Below the pieces are notes generated by a model, which saw only the letters and a list, made by a program, of their open reading frames with translations, made no database searches and was not told the DNA's origin. This document shows, piece by piece, positions 1 to 11,795 of a stretch of DNA of 46,005 nt. This stretch comes from Ophiothrix spiculata. Its lineage: Eukaryota; Echinodermata; Ophiuroidea; Amphilepidida; Ophiotrichidae. The position numbers and the translations under genes are program-made. Each line of letters opens with the position of its first letter. The stretch's first letter is position 1. The stretch lies in the NCBI GenBank assembly GCA_000969725.1, contig JXSR01S046980.1; one strand, written 5' to 3'.

Positions 1-206
1 ATTTTGCGTTTCTCGGCGAAAATGTCAAATAATTAAATAGATACAAATAATTAATTATTTGACGCGGTACCAATTTCGGACGCGCGCGCTAAACAAGAAA
101 CTAACAATCAATTGCGTAGGGCCGTTCATCCCAAATATATACAAAAAGTCAATCAACAAGAGAAAAAAGATGAGTCTTTAGTTTAGACTTAAACGGTAAT
201 ATAGTC
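1..206 (+). promoter_or_regulatory. Possible promoter / 5' UTR, CpG-containing
   Basis: The first ~130 bases hold a cluster of CpGs (for example GGACGCGCGCGC near 79-90) that is unusual in this CpG-poor window. A 13-bp inverted repeat, GTCAAATAATTAA at 24-36 against its complement at 51-63, lies at the left edge. A four-codon upstream ORF (ATG at 170, stop at 179-181) precedes the candidate start codon at 207, and an in-frame TGA at 171-173 closes the frame upstream of it. Together these would suit the 5' end of a gene on the plus strand. No TATA box or initiator could be assigned, so this is inference. Confidence 0.22.
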
Positions 207-228
207 ATGGCAGATTTTATGTCCACAG
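207..228 (+). CDS. Possible first coding exon (7 codons plus 1 base), splice donor at 229
   Basis: An ATG with G at +4 opens a short frame reading M-A-D-F-M-S-T. One base later comes CAG|GTAAGG, a near-perfect eukaryotic 5' splice site, giving a phase-1 intron. An in-frame stop lies 36 bases upstream, so the frame begins here. The preceding CpG cluster fits a promoter. No downstream exon could be recognised in the window, so the protein is unknown. A short ATG frame plus a donor-like motif can arise by chance, so this is a hypothesis that transcript data would settle. Confidence 0.25.
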
Positions 229-1667
229 GTAAGGAATTCCATGCCATAGTAGCTGCAATGTGAAATCTGTTATAACCACTGCTTCAATATGTTAAAGTGC
301 TTTTGTGAGAAAACAAGAAAAATATGTTTCAAGTGTATCTTGGACACTGACAAGGACTAAAACCCGACATATCTGAAGCATATCCCTACCGATATCATAT
401 TTGGACCCAAATGCTATCAGGGTTTTGGACTGACAAGGGTGGGGATTTAAATTATGGGAAAAAACTTCACTTGGATCTCTCTTCATTTTGGATGGATCTC
501 AAGGTGGGGTTATCAGATTTTGGTTAGATTAAGACACGCGGCCAGAGATTTCAACTACCACCTGATCTGTAAACTGAAGAAAACACTGGTGCACTTCTAA
601 GCATAGATGGAAATAATTTGGATGACATGTTATACTGATTCAAGTAATTTATCAGCATTCAAATGTGTTATATAACCTAACTGTGTATTAAACCAAAAGC
701 GCCCTATTAATACCATCACTGTATCAAACCTAACAAGGTTACAGACATTGACAAAATATCAACTTGCCAACGATGGTACAGTCTGGTACCCAAATTCAAT
801 CAACATACTTAGGTGTGACACTAGGGTGTATGATCTAACACCTGTTGAAGAGACTGGTGTAACCCAGCACTTCCAAGTAATAGTTTACAGTTCCCATCAA
901 CACAAAGTAATGATTACGGTTATGTTGGCAATCATATTTATCTCTAGACAAAATAAAAGAAAAGCACACTTTTGAACTCGGGTAAATATTGGGGGAAATT
1001 AAAAGGCTTGAAAGTAGGAATACGTAAGTGATCTGAGCATATCAAGTATAGACTTATCACACTTTAGATGCTCAGTGTGATGAAATGTTTGAGAATACGG
1101 ACCTCAATTTGTCTGCACATAACATATCATAAAGGATAGAATTTCAGATGGCAACCCACAAATGTATTGACATTTTGTTGCATGGAGAGGAAAGCTCTTA
1201 AGGGTGTAATGGATGATTTTTTACATATTTGACTAATATTGGATTGTTTCAATTGTTAGCATTAGCTTAAAAACAATTACTAAGACATGATTGAATCACC
1301 TATTTCAAATCAGGTTTTTATAATGCATCAATACTTTGTAATTTTGGCTAATTATTCATTTTTTTTATGTTTTCTTTCACTTAAATAAAAACAATACACC
1401 CGCTCAAATATGGAAATGATAACCTAACTTTACCAATTAATGTCAAAATCAATCTGAAGTTGAGGAAACGAAAGATTACAATGTACACTTTCAAACTCAA
1501 GCAATCATGTGTTTGGTAATATCTGATTGGAAATCATGATACTCTGAATAAAATTCCCATCAGTATTTGAATAACAATATTATCCTTTTTTTTTTAATCT
1601 CCTCAGTCATTGACAACTCATTAGGGAAAAAAAACCAAGAAATGTGTAATTTATTTTTTGTCCAGAA
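229..1667. other. Non-coding AT-rich DNA, nothing recognised
   Basis: The frames here are short and have no recognisable motifs. If the exon at 207-228 is real, this is the start of its first intron. No inverted termini, tRNA-like boxes or tandem repeats were seen. Confidence 0.5.
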
Positions 1668-1726
1668 AAAGGGACTAGCCTAGATTCCACTAAAAATTAA
1701 AAACTTAAATCTAGGCCAATCCCTTT
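1668..1726. repeat. Short imperfect hairpin
   Basis: The arm at 1668-1686 (AAAGGGACTAGCCTAGATT) pairs with 1708-1726 at 17 of 19 positions around a 21-base loop. It may be a remnant fold-back element. No target-site duplication was found. Confidence 0.5.
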
Positions 1727-3007
1727 AAATATGCAAATCAATCTTTAAATACAATCATTAATGAGGGATAAGATATCTAATGGTAAAAAAATAGAATAAA
1801 AAGAAGCACTTGTAATGGTTCTGAATATGTCCATACTTCTTTAAAGTAGAATTTTCCAATCTTATGTCATTTTAATAGAGTATTGCTGTGCCAAGCAACA
1901 ATGTTCTTTAAGGTCGCAATATCGTAAATCGCTTCACGTAGTGACGCTAGTGGCAAATTTGAGGGGTTTTTACACCACAAAGGTGGAATAGGACATTAAA
2001 TTATATTTATATAGAAATAATACAGGACTATGTTTTATTTTGATTTGATGCTAATTATTTAGTTTGGAAATAGTTGTGAATGTGTAGAAAAAATCAGCAG
2101 CACAGAACATTTTATAATGAAATTAAAGATGGAACAAATATGCGTGTCTCTAGAAATACTCGGTCAAGTCGGGCTTATTTATGACAGGCCGGCTAAAACA
2201 TTACAAAATATCGCCTGATATATCGGGAAAACAAGCCAGTCACCATATTGTTTCTTTGATGATTTCTGACAGGTTTGCTTCAAAACTTGAAAAAAAAGTT
2301 AAATCTAGAATGCTTGAATCACTAATTACGGAGATACAGAGCGTTTTCAGACCCCTACTTTACGTGTAAAAGTATAGGAACGTTAATTGGGATATTGTAC
2401 CCTTAAGTTTTCACTCTAATGTGAAGATGTGTCAAACTGATTTGCATAATTGTCACATGGGTTTGTGGCATCTGAGATGAACTTATTCTAACCGGCTGCA
2501 ATGTGCTAAAAGACAATATTTGTGATGATCATCAATATATTCCTTCAATACATCATTGCATCAATACTGATTCTGGAACTTTATTTTTAGATTAAAATGT
2601 GCAAAATCAGTCACCGTCAAACTTTTATGCTCATAACAGAGCAGAGTATGTCCTATATTTAAACTTAGGTCCTGAAGCTCTGCAGTATTGCATAAATCAT
2701 GTTATCGATAAAAGCTACCCCATCCCAAATAAACTTACCCTAATATCCCCTTTTTTATCTTTTACAAATGTATTGAATTCTCTATATAATCAGTAAAACA
2801 TAAAAAACATCAATGGAATTAGTAAAACTTGATCCCCTAACATATCATAGCAGGAGGGTAAATGGTAAATTGTCCCCTGTCTTGTTCAATAATCTTGCCT
2901 TCTGGGTGTGTAGGATGGTATGGAATGACACAGTTGCTATAGTATCCAATGCCATCCATACATGATTAGCCATTCTTCTCTGGTCGTTCAATTCAATCTT
3001 GTTTGTT
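1727..3007. other. Non-coding DNA, nothing recognised
   Basis: Only short frames without motif content. Around 1905-1960 there is a slightly CpG-richer patch, but no element ends could be matched to it. Confidence 0.45.
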
Positions 3008-3285
3008 TTGTACTGAATAGAAGTCATGAAACCTAAACTCAATGACCATTGTAAGTGACAACTGCTGAAATTGCACACATACCAAATTACCTCCTTGTCT
3101 TACGTGATCCAACTGGTTTGATATTGCAACATTCCCCAAGAATTCAATCTATTTGTGTTGTAATAAAGTATTGCCATATGAAACTTGAACCCACTCAATG
3201 GTCAATGCAAGTAATAGCTATTGAAATTGTCTCCATACCAAATTACCATGTTGTCTTGTGTGATCAAACTGGTTTGAAATCGTAA
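3008..3285. repeat. Direct duplication, period about 157 bp
   Basis: The stretch 3008-3127 recurs at 3166-3285. Both copies contain ACTCAATG, then GAAATTG, CATACCAAATTACC, a TTGTCTT word and AACTGGTTTGA in the same order, with roughly 80 percent identity judged by eye. The copies are diverged, so the duplication is old. Confidence 0.65.
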
Positions 3286-3295
3286 CAAAACGCTA

Positions 3296-3451
3296 TTGGT
3301 CAAAACAGTTGTTTGTGTCCAAATGTTAGTGCAATTCAGCTTTAATGAAATGGTATCTAAGGTTAGAAAAGCAACAAGATGTTAGTGGTTAACACAGTTG
3401 TTTGTGTGCAACTGCCAGCGTAATTCAGCCATAATGAAATGTCATTTGAGG
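3296..3451. repeat. Direct duplication, period 88 bp
   Basis: 3296-3363 and 3384-3451 share ACAGTTGTTTGTGT, AATTCAGC and TAATGAAATG in the same order and spacing. It follows directly on the 157-bp duplication, so this small region has duplicated locally at least twice. Confidence 0.65.
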
Positions 3452-5336
3452 TGAAATCTGAAATTGCAAAGTTATTCTTCCTGCTCTTTGTGACTACATA
3501 GCTTCATGGTCTTTATGCAGGTTGTAATTGCAGCTTATGGAGAATTCTGATACTTCATTTAACTACTGCAAATGGGAATATTTTCGCGAGCAGAATTTTC
3601 TGCAAAACCAGACATTCATGACCATTTTGCTTGTGTTAAATTAGCATTTTAAGCTTCATTACATAGGCCAACACATAAAATGAATGTAACCCGCCTATCA
3701 TAGTATAACTTTGCAGTATTTCATCAAGGGTCATGGTAAGATCTTGTCAATAAATTATAGATGTAACAAATTCTTTTGATATTTATTTTTATTCAAATTT
3801 GATTATCAATTAGTGTGGTAACACACTGGGGTAACACAGCCCTGAAAGAAACAAGAATTGGGCAAAACTTGTAGCCTACCTTTCAATGTGGAATGTAACA
3901 ATCTAAACAAATTCTCTTTGATACATTTTCCAACCCATGCACTGTACTTTTAACAAGTCAGAACTCTTTAACTTCTCTAAGTCTGCACAAAATCCATCTA
4001 TTCACTTTGAGATTTACCATCAAAAACGACTGAATGTGCATGCCTTTGTTCAACTTATGACATTCAAAGTGCAAAGTTTTGCATCATTTGTGAAAGAAAC
4101 TCCCCAGTAACTTAATCACATTGCATTTTGCAGCCTGTTCAAACCAACGGCACTTCTACAAAAACATATTGTTTGAAAAAAAAGTGTGCAACCAAATGTA
4201 AATACTAAAATTTAGTGTTTCTTGATGACATTTTACTTTAAAATTTTAGCTACTGACATTCAAAACACAATGTACATCAAAATACTTGGGAAGCAGGAAT
4301 CTATAACTTCCCTAGTGTCTATTTTTACAACCTGTTCAAAAAGCAAAGCCACTTACAGATACAAAATGTGCATCAGGTATTCAGTTATTTTCCAAATCAC
4401 ACTCTTTGCTTCAAAACTCAATAGAACTTTTGAGCCATCTTCCAGCATTCACAAACACAAAGAGTTGTTTGAGATTCAAAATTGCAAGTTATCACGAATT
4501 GACAGAATGTGACTTTGTTCATGTTATAACATTAATGTTTACTAAATCCTACTTAGACATGCATGACATTTATGGGAGGGTAGACAACATAGGCTCAGTT
4601 CCTCTCTGCGAGTATCATAACAGCTTATTGCTAACATTGAAACCACAGGATAATTACCAGAAATGTGTGCAGACGACAGAAAGAGAAAAAATGTCTGACA
4701 TTTTGTTTGGCTTTTCTTTGGGCAAGGTTGCAGCTGTGTATAACCTATATGAAAAGTTCATCAGCTTGTATATTGTTGAAAAGTCTCAAAATACAAGTAA
4801 CATAAGAAAGAGTCATCTTCAATCTGACTGGTTAAGTTAGATGTTATAAACAAGCTATCACATTGCACTATCTGGCAAGTTAGTAAAGAGCTGGGTAGTC
4901 TGTCCTTAAGATATATTTAGTTTTGTAGTAGATTACTTGTATATAAACCATCAATATCTGCATCTAACATTTCACATTGAATACCAAACTAACATACTTC
5001 AAATCCAGTATTGTAGAAGGTTAAGGACAAACATAATTTGCAACTTTAATGTCAAGAACTTATGATTTTTAAAAGTAAAACACCAACTTCAAAAAGCTAA
5101 TTTTGAAAGTAATGCTTGACTTAAGTTTGCAGTCAATGTACATACAAAAATGCAATGTTTCAAATTAAATATGACATTTTTCAATTTAACCTGCATTTGA
5201 GCTTAAACTTTTGTTCAGTTTCAACTACTAACATTTAAAACTGAACGTACATCATCATGCGTGGGAAGTTAGAGTCTAAAGCTTCTACAATTGCAGCACT
5301 TTGCATTTTACAGCCAGTTCAAAGTTCAAATTCATG

Positions 5337-5905
5337 GGGTTGGTACATTTTGTGACCCCACTTTTCTGCAACCACTTTTTTTACTGCACCCACTTATTTT
5401 TTCTGCATCCACCTTTTCTGCACCCACTTTTTTCTGACCCGACTATTAAAGAAAATGTTACAACCAACAGCCACATTACTCAATCATTATTAACGTCAAA
5501 TTATTGATTAATTGACTGATTAATAGGCGTAAATTACTTTTTTACATTATTTATGTTTGGCGATATATTGTCAACAATTTGCAGCCTCGTCAATAAAAAA
5601 TAAAAAATGACTGCACATTCCTATGTCCAGTAAAAACGAAAACGAAAGTAACCTACTGTAATAAAAGATTAAATGAAAAAAACATTATTGGCGCCAGGAA
5701 CGTACGAGGTGAAATGTGTTTTTAATAATTGTTGCTTTTAGTTGATTTCCTGGCAACGAGACTTGTTTTTCAGCTCAAGATCACAAACAGAATGAAGGTG
5801 ATATGGTATACTATCTTTCTAAAATAAAGTCGGGGCAGAAAAGTGGGTGCAGAAAAAAAAGTGGGTGCAGAAAAGTGGGGTCACAAAATGACCGTGCCAA
5901 AACCC
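5337..5905. mobile_element. Mutator-like non-autonomous DNA transposon with 9-bp TSD
   Basis: The 9-base word AAATTCATG lies immediately outside both ends (5328-5336 and 5906-5914). The termini are inverted: the left begins GGGTTGGTA then CATTTTGTGACCCCACTTTT, and the right in reverse complement begins GGGTTTTGGCACGGT then the same CATTTTGTGACCCC run. Both arms are made of sub-repeats of a CTGCACCCACTTTT motif, about five on the left (to ~5444) and three on the right (from ~5827). The ~380-bp middle is AT-rich and has no transposase frame. A 9-bp duplication with long inverted ends is typical of Mutator-like elements; the superfamily is inferred from that. It interrupts one unit of the surrounding array, so it inserted after the array formed. 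Confidence 0.78.
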
Positions 5906-7518
5906 AAATTCATGTAAATATTCCCCATTTAACTTTAAACTACCATAGCTACCTCCCATTGTTGACCAAAACATCTATTTTCTTAAGATTCACCATCACA
6001 AAATGACTGAATGTGACTCTATTCATGCAAATTACATTAATGTTCACAAAATGCCAGTTAGGCATGCATGTCATTTGCCTATGGGAGGGTTAATTTTGTT
6101 TCTCTCAGTGAGTATCATAACAGCTCATCTCTTTCATTGAAACCACTAGATAATTATTAGCTATATGTGTGTAGACAGAAAGAGCAAATTGTCTGACATT
6201 TTATATGGTTGAGTCTTTTTTTAGGCAAGTTGCAAGGCTTTATTGTAGCTGAAAAGTTGACATTGAGACACTGGATAATTTCTTGCTAACAATACATAGA
6301 AAAAAAGACATTACATTTGTTTGGATTTTGTCTTCAAGCAAGGTTGTAACCTTGAATAACCTACATGAAAAGTTGATCAGCTTCTGTATATTGTATTCAA
6401 GTCTCAAACACAAGTCCCGGGATACAAGTAAAATATAAAAGAGTTGGTTTCAATTGCAATAAATAGTTGGGGAAGTTGTAATGAACAAGATATCTCATTT
6501 CATTGTCAATTTTTTATCAAGAGTTGGGCAATTCACCTTGAAATAAATCTGACAGTTTTGTAATGGATTGCATGAAAATAAAACCATTGGTTTACCATAT
6601 CTTGATCTTGAATATCAAAGCATGCTTTAGATTAAGTATTGCTCTGAGGTTCATGACTACATTAAGTACAAGATTTGCAAATGTAATATTGAGACCCTGA
6701 GATTTACAGAATTTTACTTACATTGTAAGAGATAGATATGTATATTACTGTACGAGGTTAACCAACATTGTAAGATATCCAGCAGCGGTTGACTAAAGTT
6801 TAGTTGAAAAAAGACACTGCAAATATCAGGGTGTTTCTACTTACTAGTATTTGAAATCCACAGTTTTTGCCTTGTCTTGTTTCTCAGTTTTCAACTGCTG
6901 ACATTCAGAAATTTTGATTTGATGTGTGCAAAGTAAGCATCTTCAAAATAAATCTTGCTTTAAAGAAATACAAATATTGATCAGTTCAAACTTCTTTTAT
7001 ACACTTTGAAATCAAGGCATTAAACTTTGGAAAGACAACAGAACCCTTTACTTCTTCAAATACTTCAAAAACATCCAGTCACTTTAAGATTCACCATCAC
7101 AAATTGACAGAATGTGATTGCTCATGATGTAACATTAATGTTTAGAAAATGCTAGTTAGGCATGCATGACATTTGCCTATATGAGGGTAGACAACAGATC
7201 CTCCCAGTAAGTATCGTAACAGCTCTTCACCAACATTGAAACCATAAGATAATTTAACGAGCTCATGTGTACAGATAGTGCAGAGAAAAAAATATCTGAC
7301 TAGGGCCTTGTCTTTGAGCAAGGTTGTAACCTGGTATAACCTATATGAAAAGTTGATAAACTTCTATATTCGGGGAAGTCTCAAAATACAAGCAACATAT
7401 GAAAGAGTTGATTTTCTGTGTAATGAATAGTTGAGAAAGCTGTGACAAACACAATCTCTCATTTCACTGTTAATTTTGTATAGCGGTGTGCATTTCATTT
7501 TGAAAAGTGTGACCGATA

Positions 7519-7895
7519 TCGTAAGGTACCTGAAGGGTCCCAAAATAAAAATTGGGTCTCATCTGAAAGATTATATTTTAAGCTTTAAAATGACACCTTG
7601 CTTTTGGTTATTTGATGTTCGATTGCAAAGTAACATCTAAATTGGTAAACTATAGTTCTAAGAAAATTGAGTTTAAAGTTTCTGTACTGGTAAAACTTCA
7701 ATGGAGAAAGGATTTTTATCTCAGTTTTTAAAACATTTCTCTTATGTTTTGGATGTTGGAACCTGTTTAATACACTTCAAAGGTAGCTTTTCTAATGAAA
7801 TTAGAAATTTGACCTTGGACGTGATTTTTTACTATGCTCAGCTTCAAAGGCCCGTATCTTGAAATTTACTATGCCGACCTTAAGGTACCTTTCGA
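7519..7895. mobile_element. Candidate TA-flanked MITE
   Basis: The left end TCGTAAGGTACCTGAAGG (7519-) and the reverse complement of the right end TCGAAAGGTACCTTAAGG (to 7895) match at nearly all positions, and each is flanked by TA (7517-7518 and 7896-7897). The 377-bp interior has no coding frame. A TA flank with short inverted ends points to the Tc1/mariner group, but that rests only on the termini. It also explains the extra length of the third unit of the surrounding array. Confidence 0.55.
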
Positions 7896-8960
7896 TATGA
7901 CGGGACTCAAATATCCAACCAATTTTGTAGTTGATCATGTTTATTTAAAAGAATAATGAACTTGGATTTTTGTTGTGGATTAAGTGTGAACAAAATGTTA
8001 TATTCCAAAATCTTGCAAACTTTTATTCAAATGTCGCTTTGGGCAAATTTAATGTCAAACTTGCAATCTTAAAATGTATTTCGTACACTAAAAGGGTTGC
8101 TATGATTGTAAACATTCAAGTAACGTTGGATTTAATTTTGTAGCAAACAAAATATAAAATATTGCAGCATTTAAAATATTCTTTGATTTACATTGTGATT
8201 TTAAAGAAATGCCAAATTCCATCATCAACTGCTGTACTCAATTATTTTATATATGGGAAATGAGAAAAAAGCTTGATATTTGTGTCTTTTTACAGCTTGA
8301 AAAAACATGTGCATCAGATAAAATGTTCTTCAATACATTTTTCAATACATACAGTAGTAAACCTATTCTGAAATGTTAATACAACTCTTTTAACTTCTGC
8401 TAGTTCTGTCTAAAAGACCCCATGACACACAACAGACTGAATGTGACTTTGTTAAATAATTACATTAAGTTCAAAATGCTAGTTAGGCATGCATGACATT
8501 TGCCTATGGGGAGTGTAGACATACATAGACTCTGTTCTCTCAGTGAGTATCACAACGGCTCATTGCTAACATTGAAACCACTAGATAATTATTAGCTAAA
8601 TGAGTGCAGACAGTACATGAATATTTGTTACATTTTACATGTTTGGGTTCTTCTTTAGGCAAATTGGAAAGTATATACAGACAGAAAGCACAGGGAAAAA
8701 ATATCGGATATTTTACTTGTTTGAGTTTAGTCTTTCGGCAAGGTTAAATCCTAATCTTTTATGAAAAGTTGATCAGCCTTTATTGTTTTAAAATCTCAAA
8801 ATACGAGTAACAAATGAAAGCAATTGCAAATGCAAAGAATATTTGAGGAAGTTGTAATAAACAAGACATCTCATTTCACTAACAAATTGTTGAGAAATAT
8901 GAAAAGTGTTGTAGGGGATTCTTTAAAATAAACTAAGGTCTATCACTTTCTTGTCACTTA

Positions 8961-10107
8961 CTGGATTTATCTTTCCATGTTGTATAATGCCGAATGTTAC
9001 AATCTGTTTCGGTTCAAATGAAATATTTTCAAAGGCTAAGGACTGTGATGTAAAGCTTAACATTTTAAACACTCCTAAGGTTAGCTGGAAACATTTAATG
9101 CAGGTAATTGTGAATGCTTCACTTCTTGATTTTACATAAAAACAGATCGAAACTCCACAAAAGTTGCCAAACCAGAGCTCAAAATATTACATTCATTGAG
9201 CTCAAGGAAATGACAATTATTTTCTTCAAAATCCACGGACAATGCTAAAAGTCATCAATAATAAATAAATTATCAGCTCTTTAAGCCCAGGAAGTCGACA
9301 ATCGTTGTTTTCAAATTCAAGAGCACATTATACACATAAGTTCCAATTCATAACCGCTCTCATATTTCCAAGCGTGGCATTTTGTTTATAAGAATGTTCT
9401 GGTTAATAGATCAGCTGTTTATAAGGTACACAGCTGATGGGCAGTAGCATGACACCTGGGGAAGTAACAATACCTTAACCCAATATAAACTACAAGCCCA
9501 TTGGCCCATACATATTTACTATCATTTATAGGACCAATCACAACTCATGTACCAAAATTTAAACCAATGCACACATTTTGATGCAAGCTTTAATGTAATT
9601 GGCTGCATTTATTAATTTTAGTTAATATAATCGCCCAATCAGGACTGGTTTTAGATAACTGTTAATACATACTCATGAGGTTAAAAGTTGCTACTAAGCG
9701 GTGGGTCCGTTGTATGTCTGCGAACACATACTACTGCATATATGACACTGTGAATCTTGCCTGGGGGTATTTTGTGAATTTTGTCTGATATTGTCACTTG
9801 GGATGGAAGAGGCACGATCTCAAAGAAAACCTTTTGGTCTTGAGATTCAAAAGAAAAGTTCAATGACCACAAAAGTCACGATTATGAGGTTGCGACACCT
9901 AGTGTAAGGAGTGATGGCATGAATGGTGTGTACAAAATTATTGATGGAGCTGACATATATATTGTGCCTTTGGGGCCGATGAGAGCTAATTTGTTATGTG
10001 TATGAATTCATACCAGGGTGTACAATTTGGGTCATGACTTCAACATTTCTGTAGATACATATCGTGCATTCCAAAAGTACATTAATGATAAGAACATAAC
10101 CATGTAA
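8961..10107. other. Non-coding DNA; contains a 34-bp segment repeated at a gap edge
   Basis: No gene or element was recognised. Bases 9349-9382 (starting CATAACCGCTCTCATATTTC) recur exactly at 14105-14138, abutting the large N run. Short frames on either strand lack recognisable motifs. Confidence 0.5.
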
Positions 10108-10464
10108 TTAAAGGGGCAATTCATGATCCACTTTTTGTCCTCAAGGTCACCTGTATCAAAATTGAGTTTTTTAGTTAAACTGGTCCTTTAACTGATATAT
10201 ATCACAAACCCTAAACCATTACTTCAAATGTGCTTGCATTTTTGAGAAAAGTGAGAAAATGTGTCATTTTCTACTTACTATTGGGGTCCTGGCTGTACTT
10301 ACAACACAGTAGCCTATGGGGATGTTAAAAATGCTGAAAAGCTTGTAACTTAAAAACTAATTGTCAGAATTAAGTGGAATTTTCAGCATACATTTATGCC
10401 GTACTCTTGTTTTAATTTAGTTAGAAAAAGGTGAGGTATCAGAATCATAAAATTGCACCTTTAA
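10108..10464. mobile_element. TTAA-flanked MITE (piggyBac- or Kolobok-type ends)
   Basis: The left side reads TTAA then AGGGGCAATTCATGAT, and the right side reads ATCATAAAATTGCACCT then TTAA. The 16-17 base termini are inverted complements apart from a few changes, and TTAA appears at both borders. TTAA target duplication is characteristic of the piggyBac and Kolobok superfamilies. The ~320-bp interior has no transposase, so this is a non-autonomous derivative. Confidence 0.68.
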
Positions 10465-11618
10465 ATGTTATAGACAAACTTACCTGTACGGAGAGAATAC
10501 AGGAATGTAAAATCCAGTGTAAAACATCACATGAAAAAGAGAAAAAGAAGAAAGATTTATGTTAGTTCAAAAATTATAAATCCATCACCAACCAATTTTA
10601 ATACCATGGAATTCATATATTTGAAAAAAATAAAAGTTGAATGGCAATCAAACTACCAGAAAATTGAAGGCCTTTTGGTGGTGTCCTTCCAGGAGATGAT
10701 GACGTCAAAAGAGGATCATAGATGACCTTCTCAAAAAAACCATAATGGCCTAACTATAATTTGGACTTTTTTCAACCAATTTTCTCATGAAAAGTAAATA
10801 TCAGAAAAATGTGTTTTTGAAAAATAACAAAAATTAACGAATCATAATGTTTGAGTATACATTCTAACTTTCCTCAGTCATCAATGCTCATAGCGTTATA
10901 ATGTACTACTGCGACAATTGCATCCTTTGGAGAAGAGATGGAACATATTTATCTGCCAGCAATGATTGCATGGAGGTGATTCTCCTTTGGAGACATCCAC
11001 CATAAGGTTATCAAGCTATTTACATTCTAGACACCCAGTTCTATCTGATTTGTAATTTATGATGACCAGCGTTAATTGCTCCCTGGAGATGAGATAATGA
11101 GCCTGCTAGCAGTCTGGGGCAATTCTCTGATGTAACATTGACTGAGTGTGGTAATTATGGTGAAAGTGACTCTCAACTTGAGAGTGATTGATTTCACCTT
11201 ATGCTCAGAGGAAATCTGCACAGAAGGTAATATGTGACCATTCACCACAAATGAGCTACAAAGTCAATCATTTGTCATTTTTACTTTTTAAACATTTTTG
11301 TGGATACCATGTTTTAAAGATAAAAATAACACTTTTAAAAAGGAATTTCAGTCAAAATCTACAAGTCAAATTATGGTCCATCAACACTAAACACTTCAAA
11401 GATCAGTAAGCCATATGTTTTTCTGTTAATGGTCCTTCAAAAATGGAGATAATTATTTTACCTTTACATTTCAACGATTCAAAGAAAACTTTCCAGTTGT
11501 TTTAAAAAAGCATATTATGAATCTTAAAAAATGTCCATTTTGCTCAATTTCGACCTTAGCATATATTTTCACTTTGTAGTGCAAAATGAATTTGCCAACA
11601 TTACGGCTTAATTTTGGC
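10465..11618. other. Non-coding DNA, nothing recognised
   Basis: AT-rich sequence with short frames only (for example 10531-10725 and 11188-11409), lacking motifs, low in complexity and without support from the other strand. Confidence 0.45.
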
Positions 11619-11795
11619 AAGTTCCATCAAAAGGTATCTAATTAGCCAAGTTAGTAATGAAGCATTAAGTTGAAAAAAATGTGGTGCAGTGTTTGGAATA
11701 AAATAATCAAAGTAGTTATCATAACCTTTTTGAATAAAGATCTAAAATATGTAAATTTGGAGACGCATCATTCTTTTTTCTAAGATCTGCACAAA

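Larger units (their letters stand above)
3950..8960. repeat. Degenerate tandem array of a ~1 kb non-coding unit (about four copies plus a partial)
   Basis: An ordered set of words recurs along this span: GAC(T/A)GAATGTG, ACATTAATGTT, TAGGCATGCATGACATT, GAGTATCATAACAGCT, CATTGAAACCA, GGCAAGGTTG, TATGAAAAGTTGATCAGC and AAGTCTCAAAATACAAGTAACA. The first word lies near 4028 (partial copy), 4501, 6005, 7106 and 8435. Raw spacings for the full copies are 1504, 1101 and 1329 bases. Subtracting the transposons at 5337-5905 and 7519-7895 leaves about 0.93, 1.10 and 0.95 kb, a consistent unit. The copies differ by many substitutions and indels, and no reading frame is kept between them. The longest frame (4406-4840) is not preserved in the other copies, so the array looks non-coding. 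Confidence 0.75.

Noticed and set aside
1905-2370. Slightly CpG-rich segment as a possible transposon
   Set aside because: No matching inverted ends or target-site duplication could be found.
4406-4840. 144-residue plus-strand frame
   Set aside because: It lies within a degenerate tandem repeat, the frame is not kept in the other units, and no motif is recognisable.
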